A stretch of 64,000 nucleotides of DNA, from positions 1 to 64,000 of the forward strand of contig NZ_BJTG01000005.1 in assembly GCF_013340205.1 (NCBI RefSeq). The letters run 5' to 3'. A program made the translations under genes and the position numbers. Below the pieces are notes generated by a model, which was given only the letters and a program-made list of their open reading frames with translations, made no database searches and had not been told where the DNA came from. This DNA comes from Anaeromyxobacter diazotrophicus. GTDB lineage: Bacteria; Myxococcota; Myxococcia; Myxococcales; Anaeromyxobacteraceae. Shown in pieces: positions 57,043 through 64,000 of this stretch; the stretch's first letter is position 1; each line of letters opens with the position of its first letter.

Positions 57043-57197
57043 GGCTCCCCCCCCCTCACGTGACTCAGCGTGAGGGAACGGAGCGTCGCAAGAACCGCAC
57101 GGTCCGTCAACGCGAAACGGCGACCGCGTCGGATCGCCGCGCCGCTCGAGACCCGGGAGGGGGCGGAGCGTCGCGATCGAGCGCCGCCTCGGCGGCC

Positions 57198-57500
57198 TCA
57201 GTTCTTGAGCGCCGTGACCTCGTCCACGTTGAGCGTGCCGCGGGTGCGGAACACCGCGATGACGATGGCGAGGCCGACCGCCGCCTCGGCGGCGGCGACC
57301 GCCATCACGAAGAAGGCGATGGCGTGGCCGTTCAGGTTCCCGCTCTGCCGCGAGAAGGCGAGGAAGGTGAGGTTCGCCGCGTTGAGCATGAGCTCGATGC
57401 ACATGAACACGACGAGCATGTTGCGCTTCACCACCACGCCGGCGAGGCCGATGGAGAAGAGGACCGCCGCCAGGGCGAGGTAGTAGTTGGCCGGGACCAT
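57198..57500 (-). CDS. nuoK: NADH-quinone oxidoreductase subunit K
   Basis: 100 residues, three membrane helices, with the conserved membrane Glu residues E36 (FMCIELMLN) and E72 ([12 protein letters not shown]) that take part in proton transfer. Standard length for the family. Follows nuoJ after two bases. The next genes downstream are unrelated, so the module ends here. Confidence 0.94.
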   Translation of the reverse strand: MVPANYYLALAAVLFSIGLAGVVVKRNMLVVFMCIELMLNAANLTFLAFSRQSGNLNGHAIAFFVMAVAAAEAAVGLAIVIAVFRTRGTLNVDEVTALKN

Positions 57501-57502
57501 GG

Positions 57503-58009
57503 TCAGATCCTCTGCTTCGCGACCACCACCGCCCCCACGATGGCGACCAGGAGCAGCAGCGAGGTCGCCTCGAAGGGCAGGAGGTACTGGGTGTAGAGCA
57601 GCCGCCCCACCGCCTTGACGGTGCCGAACTCGGGGCCGACGAGCCGCATGGGCATCGGGCCGAGGTCGCTCACCGCCTTCACCACCACCGCCAGCACCCC
57701 CAGCGCGCCGAAGGCGCCCCCCACCTGCATCAGCTTCACCCGGCCGCGGGCGTACTCCTCGTCCTTGGTGGTGAGCAGCATGATGACGAAGAGGAAGAGC
57801 ACCATGATGGCGCCGGCGTAGACCAGCACCTGCAGGAAGGCGAGCAGGTGCGCGGTGAGCAGGATGTAGATGCCGGCCAGGAAGAAGAACGAGACCACCA
57901 GGCTGATGGCGGCGTTGACCGGGTTGCGCGCCACGATCACGCCGGCGGCGCCGGCGATGAGCGGCACGGCGAAGATCCAGAAGACCACCATCTCGGCGGT
58001 GTCGGACAT
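57503..58009 (-). CDS. nuoJ: NADH-quinone oxidoreductase subunit J
   Basis: 168 residues with five predicted membrane helices and the family [20 protein letters not shown] motif on helix 3. It begins just after the nuoF stop (one base), not after the usual nuoI. The assignment is by family sequence and by its pairing with nuoK. Confidence 0.93.
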   Translation of the reverse strand: MSDTAEMVVFWIFAVPLIAGAAGVIVARNPVNAAISLVVSFFFLAGIYILLTAHLLAFLQVLVYAGAIMVLFLFVIMLLTTKDEEYARGRVKLMQVGGAFGALGVLAVVVKAVSDLGPMPMRLVGPEFGTVKAVGRLLYTQYLLPFEATSLLLLVAIVGAVVVAKQRI

Positions 58010-58010
58010 G

Positions 58011-59333
58011 TCAGGCCCTCATGCCGCCGACGACGGCGTCGCGGCTCTCCTGCGTCTTGCCCCAGGCGTGATCGCCGAACGGACAGCGCCGCTCGGTGAT
58101 GTGCCGCTCGAACTCGGCGCGGAACTTCTTCACGAAGCTCTGCACCGGCATGGCGGCGGCGTCGCCCAGCGCGCAGATGGTCTGGCCGCCGATGTTGTTC
58201 GCCATCTGGGCCAGCTTGTCCACGTCGCCCGGCTGGCCGTGGCCGTGCTCGATCTTGTGGACGAGCGCCTCCATCCACGGCGTGCCCTCGCGGCAGGGCG
58301 TGCACTGGCCGCAGCTCTCCTCGGCGTAGAACTTGGAGATGCGGGAGAGCGCGCGGACCATGCAGGTCGAGTCGTCCATCACGATGACGCCGCCCGAGCC
58401 GGCCATGGTGCCGGCCGCCTTGAGCGCGTCGAACTCGCAGGAGACGTCGATCTCGTCGGCCGTCAGCACCGGCGAGGAGCTGCCGCCCGGGATGACGGCC
58501 TTCACCTTCCGGCCGCCCACGATCCCGCCGCAGTCCTCCATGATGAGCTTCTTCAGGTTGTAGTGGACCGGCTTCTCGTAGACGCCCGGCTGGTTCACGT
58601 GGCCCGAGACGCAGAAGAGGCGCGTGCCGCCCGACTTGCCCACCCCGAGCGCCGCGAACGCCGCGCCGCCGTGCTCCACGATCCAGGGGATGTTGGCGAT
58701 GGTCTCGACGTTGTTGATGATGGTCGGCTTGCCGTAGAGCCCCACCACCGCCGGGAAGGGCGGCTTGAGGCGGGGGTAGCCCTTCTTCCCCTCGAGCGAC
58801 TCGAGCAGCGCGCTCTCCTCGCCGCAGATGTAGGCGCCGGCGCCGCGGTGCACGTGGATGTCGAGCGCGAAGTCCTTGCCGAGCACCTTCGGCCCGAGGA
58901 TGCCGGCCTGGTAGGCCTCGGCCAGCGCCGCCTCGAGGATGCGCGCCTGCCGCGCGAACTCGCCGCGGATGTACACGTACGCCGTGTGGATGTCGTTGGC
59001 CCAGCAGGTGAGGGCGATGCCCTCGATGAGCATGTGCGGCTCGTGCTCGATGATGTAGCGGTCCTTGAACGTCCCCGGCTCGGACTCGTCGGCGTTCACC
59101 GTCAGGTAACGGGGCCGCACGTCCTTGGGGAGGAAGGTCCACTTGAGGCCGGTGGCGAAGCCGGCGCCGCCGCGGCCGCGCAGGTTCGACGCCTTCACCT
59201 CGTCGACGATGGCGGAGGGCGGCAGGGCGAGGCCCTTCTCCAGCGCCCCGTAGCCGCCCGCGCTCTTGTAGGAGGCGAGCGTGGCGCTGTCCTTCGTGCC
59301 CCAGCGCCGGGTCAGGATGAGGGTCTCGCTCAC
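58011..59333 (-). CDS. nuoF: NADH-quinone oxidoreductase subunit F
   Basis: 440 residues, NADH- and FMN-binding subunit. FMN/NADH motifs: LRGRGGAGFATGLKW, NADESEPGTFKDRYI, GAGAYICGEESALLESLEG; [4Fe-4S] cluster ligands in ESCGQCTPCREGT with C near TICALGDAAA. The GTG start overlaps the nuoE stop. The C terminus (about 400-440) is a short basic/polar tail. Confidence 0.96.
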   Translation of the reverse strand: MSETLILTRRWGTKDSATLASYKSAGGYGALEKGLALPPSAIVDEVKASNLRGRGGAGFATGLKWTFLPKDVRPRYLTVNADESEPGTFKDRYIIEHEPHMLIEGIALTCWANDIHTAYVYIRGEFARQARILEAALAEAYQAGILGPKVLGKDFALDIHVHRGAGAYICGEESALLESLEGKKGYPRLKPPFPAVVGLYGKPTIINNVETIANIPWIVEHGGAAFAALGVGKSGGTRLFCVSGHVNQPGVYEKPVHYNLKKLIMEDCGGIVGGRKVKAVIPGGSSSPVLTADEIDVSCEFDALKAAGTMAGSGGVIVMDDSTCMVRALSRISKFYAEESCGQCTPCREGTPWMEALVHKIEHGHGQPGDVDKLAQMANNIGGQTICALGDAAAMPVQSFVKKFRAEFERHITERRCPFGDHAWGKTQESRDAVVGGMRA

Positions 59334-59851
59334 TTGAGCTCCTCCACGATGCGCTCCGCCTTCTCGAGCGTGATCCGCTCGACCATCTCCTCGTCGACGA
59401 GCATCGCCGGCGCGGTGCCGCACGCGCCGAGGCACTCCACCTCGCGGAAGGTGATGCGGTCGTCGGCGGTGGTCCCGCCGTTCTCGACCCCGAGCTTGCG
59501 CTTGAGCGCCTCGAAGATGCGGTCGGCGCCGGAGAGCGAGCACCCGATGTTGGTGCACAGCTCGACGACGTGCCGCCCCTTCGGCTTCGTGAAGAACATC
59601 ACGTAGAAGGTGGCGACCTCCTCGGCCCGGCCGGGCGTGGTGCCCAGCCGGTCGGCGGCGAGCGCCATCACCTCGGGCGAGAGGTGCCCGAAGAGGTGCT
59701 CGCCGATGCGGAGCGCCGGGATCATGGCCGAGGCCTTGCGGTCGGCCGGATACCGCTTCAGCAGCGGGGCGAGCTCGGCGTCGAAGCGCTGGACGCGCTC
59801 GGCGGGGAGGTCGCGCCACGCGCCCGGGGAGCGGAGGTCGGAATTGGGCAT
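59330..59851 (-). CDS. nuoE: NADH-quinone oxidoreductase subunit E
   Basis: 173 residues with a thioredoxin-like [2Fe-2S] domain: ELCTNIGCSLSG (CX4C) and ECLGACGTAPAM (CX3C). It passes electrons from FMN toward the cluster chain. First gene of the nuoE-nuoF-nuoJ-nuoK run; a strong -35 element lies upstream. Confidence 0.95.
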   Translation of the reverse strand: MPNSDLRSPGAWRDLPAERVQRFDAELAPLLKRYPADRKASAMIPALRIGEHLFGHLSPEVMALAADRLGTTPGRAEEVATFYVMFFTKPKGRHVVELCTNIGCSLSGADRIFEALKRKLGVENGGTTADDRITFREVECLGACGTAPAMLVDEEMVERITLEKAERIVEELK

Positions 59852-59884
59852 AAGTGTCCGAGATGCCGCGAGAAACGGTGTTGC

Positions 59885-59925
59885 AGGCTAGAAGTCGCCT
59901 CCCCGGATGTCAAGCAGAAGTCGCC
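59885..59925 (-). promoter_or_regulatory. nuoE promoter with two 10-base direct repeats
   Basis: On the minus strand, TTGACA (59908-59913) and TAGCCT (59885-59890) are separated by 17 bases, 34-62 bases upstream of the nuoE start. AGAAGTCGCC occurs exactly at 59890-59899 and 59916-59925 (plus strand), with starts 26 bases apart, on both sides of the -35 element. This could be a tandem regulator-binding site. Confidence 0.5.
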
Positions 59926-59981
59926 GACGTAGGGCGATGTCAACGCGGCGACGGGCCGCAGCGCTCAGCGTGCGACCGGGC

Positions 59982-60419
59982 TCACCCGAGCCGCTTGCGC
60001 ATCTCGACATGGGCGATGCCGGCCTCCTCGAAGACTGGCCCCTCCGCCCGGTACCCGAGCCGGTCGTAGAAGCCCCTGGCCGAGAGCTGGGCGTGGAGCA
60101 CCACCTCCGCCAGTCCGCGCCGGCGCGCGGCGCCCTCCAGCTCCGCCAGCACCGCCGCGCCGAGCCCCTCGCCGCGGCGCCCGGCGTCGACCGCCATGCG
60201 GCCCACCTTGCCGGCGCGCGCGTCGAGCGCGACGAGGCGCCCGGTCGCGACCACGCGCCCGCCGTCGAGGGCCACCGCGTGGTCGGCGGCGGCGTCGTGC
60301 TCGTCCCGCTCCAGCTCGACCGGCACGCCCTGCTCGACCACGAAGACGCGGTGCCGGAGCGCGTAGGCCCCGTCGAGCTCGGCGGGGGCGGTGGCGAGCT
60401 TCACGCGGAGGTCGGCCAT
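59982..60419 (-). CDS. GNAT family acetyltransferase (ElaA-like)
   Basis: 145 residues with a YALRHRVFVVEQGVPVELERDEHDA segment typical of ElaA-type acetyltransferases, the acetyl-CoA P-loop GRRGEGLGAAVLAELEGAARRRG and the closing AQLSARGFYDRLGYRAEGPVF strand. Soluble, cytoplasmic. Substrate unknown. Between nuoE and the HU-family gene. Confidence 0.87.
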   Translation of the reverse strand: MADLRVKLATAPAELDGAYALRHRVFVVEQGVPVELERDEHDAAADHAVALDGGRVVATGRLVALDARAGKVGRMAVDAGRRGEGLGAAVLAELEGAARRRGLAEVVLHAQLSARGFYDRLGYRAEGPVFEEAGIAHVEMRKRLG

Positions 60420-60469
60420 GGCGGGATGATAGCGCGGCGGCGCGGGCGGCTCGCGCCCCCGAAACGACG

Positions 60470-60502
60470 GAGCCCACCGGCGCCGGGCGGCGCGGTGGGC
60501 TC
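60470..60502 (-). terminator. Terminator after the HU-family gene
   Basis: GAGCCCACCG (60470-60479) and CGGTGGGCTC (60493-60502) form a perfect 10-bp stem, followed on the minus strand by a short T-containing stretch (TCGTTT). It starts 28 bases past the HU stop. Confidence 0.6.
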
Positions 60503-60529
60503 GCGGTGCTTCGGAGTTCGGGCGGAGAG

Positions 60530-60817
60530 CTACTTCTTGCCCTTCTTGTTGAACGTGTCCTTGAGCGCCTTGGCGGGCGTGATCTTGATCGCGGTGCGGG
60601 CCGGGATCTTGATCTGCTCGCCGGTGGCCGGGTTGCGGCCGATGCGGGCCTTGCGGTCGACGAGCTTCACGGCGCCGAGGCCGCCGAGCGGGATCTTCCC
60701 CTCGGCCTTGAGGCGCTTCGAGACGATCTCCTCCACCGCCTGGAACACGGCCCGGACCTGCACCTTGTTGACCTGCGAGGTCTCGGCCACCGCCTGGAAG
60801 AACTGGGCCTGCGTCAT
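60530..60817 (-). CDS. HU-family DNA-binding protein
   Basis: 95 residues of the bacterial histone-like fold. The beta-arm signature IGRNPATGEQIKIPARTAIKITPAKALKD is present, with the Pro at the arm tip. It binds and bends DNA as a dimer. The C terminus ends in KKGKK. It is preceded by a good promoter and followed by a terminator, so it is monocistronic. Confidence 0.94.
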   Translation of the reverse strand: MTQAQFFQAVAETSQVNKVQVRAVFQAVEEIVSKRLKAEGKIPLGGLGAVKLVDRKARIGRNPATGEQIKIPARTAIKITPAKALKDTFNKKGKK

Positions 60818-60871
60818 TCTTTGGAACCTCCGGAGCTCGCGACCGGACCCTCCGGCCGTGAAATTCCTGCC

Positions 60872-60900
60872 GTGATATCGCGACGGGATCGCCCCGTCAA
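60872..60900 (-). promoter_or_regulatory. Promoter of the HU-family gene
   Basis: On the minus strand, TTGACG (60895-60900) and TATCAC (60872-60877) are separated by 17 bases, 55-83 bases ahead of the start codon at 60817. Confidence 0.6.
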
Positions 60901-61071
60901 CATCGCTGACGCGCGATCCGCCTGAAAAATGGGCCTTCCGCGCGATCGGTACCCTTGAAAGCCCTGGAACTACGGGCTCTCACGATCCGCCGCCCGCCCC
61001 GCCCGCGCCCCCGGATCGCGCGTTTTCCTCGGGATCCGAGGGGTCGCCCGGCGCGCGCTCCGGGCGCGCCC

Positions 61072-62199
61072 TCACCCATGGCGGAAGAGCGCGTAAAGGA
61101 TCTCCCAGGTGATGAGCAGGATGACGGTGAGCTCGAGCAGCTCGCCCCGGCGCCGGTCGGCGGTGCCCTTCATGAGCTCGTTCACGCCGGAGAGGAGCCG
61201 CTCCTTGCGCAGCACCGACTCCTGCCAGGCCGGGAGCCGGAAGCGCCGGACGCTGCTCTGGTAGAGGCGCGCCAGGTAGAAGTCGCCCACGATCTTGATG
61301 GCGTTCTCGAGCCGCTCGTTCATCTCCGAGATCTCGAGCAGGAGCGCGGCGGTGCGGCGCTGCAGGCTCACGTGACGACGCGTGAAGACGTCCGAGAGGC
61401 CGCGGGCCGCGTCCAGCGCGTCGTAGATGGCGTGCAGCTCCCGATCGAGCAGCGCGTCGTAGTAGCGGAGCTCGAGCAGGTGGGCGGTGGCGAACTCGAG
61501 CAGGTCGGGGATGTCGCCCACCCCGGAGGGCTCGAGCAGGAAGGCGCTGTTCCAGTCCACCACCGCCAGGTCCTCGGCCAGGTAGCTGTAGGCGTGCCCG
61601 AGGACGTCGCTCCGCTCGTCGCGCGAGAGCGGCACCTCGCTGGTCTCGCCGAGGAGGAGCTCGGCGATGGGCGCGCCCGCCAGCACCTCGGGCGCGCTCG
61701 CCGGCTGCTCCAGCCGGCGCACGTAGAAGACCTGGTAGGTCTCGAGCCCCTCCCACCGGTGCGGCCGCTCCAGCGCCGGCGCGAGCGCCCGCGCCAGCTC
61801 CTCGGCCTCCGCACGCGCCGCCTGATCGAGGGCGGGCGTGGCCTGGGCGGAGAGCTCCTCCGAGAGCGGGATGAGCTCGGAGAGCTCGGTGCCGGGGGCG
61901 ATCGGGAGGCGGTAGACGACGCTCACCACCCCGTAGTCGAAGAGGCGGGCGCTCGCCTCGGCCGGGCGCAGGCCGCCGGCGAGCGGCACCTGGCGCGGCC
62001 CGAGCGCGACGTGCAGCGGCGGGCGCGGGATGTCGAGGGCGGTGGTGGTCTGCGCGCCCTCGAGCTTGAGGCGCGAGCGCGGCGCCCCGACCAGCGCCTC
62101 GGCGCGGGTGAGGTCGAGCGCGTCGGCGACGTCGAACAGCCGGTAGACGAGGAGGGTCCCGTCGGCGACGCGCCAGGACCTGCGGGCGGGCTCCTGCAC
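61072..62199 (-). CDS. Hypothetical protein with C-terminal membrane anchor (RMD1/DUF155-like?)
   Basis: 375 residues. The N-terminal half is a soluble alpha/beta part (VADGTLLVYRLFDVADALDL). The C-terminal half is strongly helical, with the block VVDWNSAFLLEP and LELRYYDALLDRELHAIYDALD, and a long helix (TAALLLEISEMNERLENAIKIVGD). A predicted membrane segment ends the protein (LLELTVILLITWEILYALF, about 352-371). The overall pattern resembles RMD1/DUF155-type proteins, but no diagnostic residue was identified, so the family is a suggestion. Start GTG; stop 18 bp into purF's downstream flank. Confidence 0.6.
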   Translation of the reverse strand: MQEPARRSWRVADGTLLVYRLFDVADALDLTRAEALVGAPRSRLKLEGAQTTTALDIPRPPLHVALGPRQVPLAGGLRPAEASARLFDYGVVSVVYRLPIAPGTELSELIPLSEELSAQATPALDQAARAEAEELARALAPALERPHRWEGLETYQVFYVRRLEQPASAPEVLAGAPIAELLLGETSEVPLSRDERSDVLGHAYSYLAEDLAVVDWNSAFLLEPSGVGDIPDLLEFATAHLLELRYYDALLDRELHAIYDALDAARGLSDVFTRRHVSLQRRTAALLLEISEMNERLENAIKIVGDFYLARLYQSSVRRFRLPAWQESVLRKERLLSGVNELMKGTADRRRGELLELTVILLITWEILYALFRHG

Positions 62200-62217
62200 G
62201 CCCCGGAGCTTACTGCA

Positions 62218-63675
62218 TCAGGCGCCGACCAGGCGGAGCGGCGCGGCGGGGCGGCTGTGCGGGAACTCGAGCACGTACTCGCCAGTGAAGCAGGCGTCGC
62301 AGAAGCCCTGGCGCGCCTCGCCCAGCGCCGCGTACAGCCCGTCGATGGAGAGGTAGCCGAGGGAGTCGGCCGTCACGTAGTCCCGGATCTCGGGCTCGGA
62401 GTGCGTGGCCGCGATGAGCTCCTGGCGGGTGGGGGTGTCGATGCCGTAGTAGCAGGGCCAGGCGGTGGGCGGGGAGCTGATGCGGAGGTGGACCTCCTTC
62501 GCCCCGGCGTCGCGGATCATCTTCACGATCTTGCGGCTGGTGGTGCCGCGCACGATCGAGTCGTCCACCACCACCACCCGCTTGTCCCGGAGCACGCCCC
62601 GGACCGCGTTGAGCTTCAGCTTGACCCCGAAGTGGCGGATCGACTGCTGCGGCTCGATGAAGGTGCGGCCGATGTAGTGCGAGCGGACGAGCCCCACGTC
62701 GTAGGGGATGCCGCTCTGGCGGGCGTAGCCGACCGCCGCCGGCACCCCCGAGTCGGGGACCGCGATGACGACGTCCGCCTCCACCGGGTGATCCTTGGCG
62801 AGCTGGGCGCCGAAGCTCGAGCGCACCTCGTGCACCGAGCGGCCGAAGAGGATGGAGTCGGGGCGCGCGAAGTAGATGTGCTCGAAGACGCAGCGGGCGA
62901 GGCGGCGCGGGCCGGCGGTGGGCTCGAGCTTCTCCGAGCGGAGGCCCTTCTCGTCGATGACCACGATCTCGCCGGGCGCGATCTCCCGCACGTACTCGGC
63001 CTCGATGAGGTCGAGCGCGGTGGTCTCGCTGGCGAGCACCCAGTTGCCCTTGAGCTTGCCCAGCACGAGCGGCCGGAAGCCCTGCGGATCGCGGGCGCCG
63101 ATCATCGAGCGCTCGGTGAGGAAGAGCAGCGAGTAGGCGCCCGACACCCGGGCCAGGGCGGCGCGGATGGCCGCCAGGTGGTGCTCGGTCGAGCCCGGCA
63201 CGGCGGGGCCGGGCCGCACCCGCGCCATGAGGTGCAGGATCACCTCGGTGTCGCTGGTGGTCTGGAAGATGGAGCCGGCCGCCTCGAGCTCGGTCCGCAG
63301 CGTCTCGGCGTTGACGAGGTTGCCGTTGTGGGCGACCGCCACCGCGCCGCCGGCGTACTGGATGGCGATGGGCTGCGCGTTCTTGAGGTGGCTCGCGCCG
63401 GCGGTGGAGTAGCGCACGTGCCCGATGGCGGCGCCGCCGGGCAGCTTCGCGAGCTCGCCGGCGTTGAAGATGTCGGCGACCAGGCCCATGCCGCGATGGA
63501 CGTGGAGGGCGCTGCCGTCCGTGGAGACGATGCCGGCCGACTCCTGCCCCCGGTGCTGGAGCGCGTGCAGCCCCAGGTAGGTGAAGTTCGCCGCCTCGGT
63601 GCTCTGCCCGAGCGCCCAGACGCCGAAGACGCCGCACTCGTCCTTCATCTTGTCGTACACGGCGTCGTATCCCAT
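62218..63675 (-). CDS. purF: Amidophosphoribosyltransferase
   Basis: 485 residues; first step of purine synthesis. A 13-residue propeptide ([13 protein letters not shown]) precedes the catalytic C14 (CGVFGVW); the Ntn-hydrolase domain spans to about 230. The PRPP motif is [16 protein letters not shown], and C-terminal [10 protein letters not shown] gives the Cys pair of the [4Fe-4S] type enzymes. Starts divergently from the ceramidase-like gene 28 bp away. Confidence 0.96.
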   Translation of the reverse strand: MGYDAVYDKMKDECGVFGVWALGQSTEAANFTYLGLHALQHRGQESAGIVSTDGSALHVHRGMGLVADIFNAGELAKLPGGAAIGHVRYSTAGASHLKNAQPIAIQYAGGAVAVAHNGNLVNAETLRTELEAAGSIFQTTSDTEVILHLMARVRPGPAVPGSTEHHLAAIRAALARVSGAYSLLFLTERSMIGARDPQGFRPLVLGKLKGNWVLASETTALDLIEAEYVREIAPGEIVVIDEKGLRSEKLEPTAGPRRLARCVFEHIYFARPDSILFGRSVHEVRSSFGAQLAKDHPVEADVVIAVPDSGVPAAVGYARQSGIPYDVGLVRSHYIGRTFIEPQQSIRHFGVKLKLNAVRGVLRDKRVVVVDDSIVRGTTSRKIVKMIRDAGAKEVHLRISSPPTAWPCYYGIDTPTRQELIAATHSEPEIRDYVTADSLGYLSIDGLYAALGEARQGFCDACFTGEYVLEFPHSRPAAPLRLVGA

Positions 63676-63703
63676 GGCGGGCGCGCAGTATAACGATCGG
63701 GTC

Positions 63704-64000
63704 TTGAAAAAGCTTCTCACCGCCCTCGCCGTCCTGGTCGCGCTGCTCGGCGCCGCGTACGGCCTGGGCTCGCTGCGCTGGCGCCCCACCTTCCGGGCGG
63801 GGCCGCTGCGTCTCGAGACCGTGGCGCGCGGCGCGGGGCCGCTCTTGGCCGGCGCGGCGGTGGCCCCGCTCACGCCGCCGCACCCGGTTCCGGTGGCGGG
63901 GTTCGCGCGCCTCAAGTGGATGCAGGAGGGGCAGCGGGACCCGGTGGCCGTGCGGGCGCTCGCCCTGCGCGAGCCCGGCTGCACGGTGGTGCTCGTCTCG
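63704..64000 (+). CDS. Neutral/alkaline ceramidase-like protein, 5' part
   Basis: A TTG start at 63704 opens a frame of 99 codons to the end of the window. A signal or membrane segment ([21 protein letters not shown]) is followed by [19 protein letters not shown], which resembles the N terminus of neutral/alkaline non-lysosomal ceramidase-like proteins, in which VDITPP/VPLTPP and a Pro-Gly motif begin the domain. Only the N terminus can be judged. Confidence 0.5.
   Translation, partial: MKKLLTALAVLVALLGAAYGLGSLRWRPTFRAGPLRLETVARGAGPLLAGAAVAPLTPPHPVPVAGFARLKWMQEGQRDPVAVRALALREPGCTVVLVS

Overview
The window is uniformly very GC-rich (estimated by eye above 70%) with strong G/C third-position bias. 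It carries LPS/Kdo genes, an HPF/RpoN/PtsN cluster, obg-rpmA-rplU, a bacterial Kir-type potassium channel, a eukaryote-like Ser/Thr kinase, an HExxH-TPR protein and a lipoprotein with repeated calcium-binding-like Asp motifs. This suits a Gram-negative myxobacterium-like deltaproteobacterium, most plausibly Anaeromyxobacter or a relative. That assignment is inference from gene content and composition; no rRNA gene is present.

Layout. 1-2.6 kb: start of a leftward gene, an empty stretch, a PPase-family gene, a small secreted Lys/Ala-rich protein and two small membrane proteins. 2.7-10.2 kb: a rightward run of a Yip1-like protein, a tripartite MacAB-type exporter (TolC, adaptor, ATPase, two permeases) and signal peptidase I. 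10.2-19.7 kb: a leftward envelope cluster, kdsB-pyrG-kdsA-kdsC-lpxL-lptC-lptA-lptB-rpoN-hpf-ptsN, joining Kdo/lipid A synthesis and LPS export to sigma-54 and stress functions. 19.7-36.6 kb: mainly leftward housekeeping genes (RluA-type synthase is rightward), including aminotransferase, MarR-GNAT fusion, TrmH-type methyltransferase, obg/rpmA/rplU, Kir channel, mtnA, gatB-gatA-gatC and zinc-ribbon proteins. 36.7-39.5 kb: ftsK.

39.5-43.3 kb is a compositionally foreign insert at the 3' end of ftsK. It has lower GC and relaxed codon use, and encodes a HEPN-like protein, a KGGVGR-type MinD/ParA-like ATPase and a second P-loop ATPase with tightly packed genes. A second copy of the last ~190 bp of ftsK lies on its right side, differing only at synonymous sites until a one-base insertion. 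This looks like an integration footprint, and the three-gene cassette is the best candidate for an undescribed (possibly defence) system. No integrase is visible.

43.5-57 kb: accessory genes including DUF2185/Imm33-like, NUDIX, PNPOx-like, DUF2277, ankyrin, GlxA-type regulator, ABM-like, alpha/beta hydrolase, Ser/Thr kinase, plsY, DUF2752, Yip1-like and the Asp-repeat lipoprotein. 57-64 kb: an abbreviated complex I cluster (nuoE-nuoF-nuoJ-nuoK), a GNAT, an HU-family protein, a C-terminally anchored hypothetical, purF and the start of a ceramidase-like gene that leaves the window.
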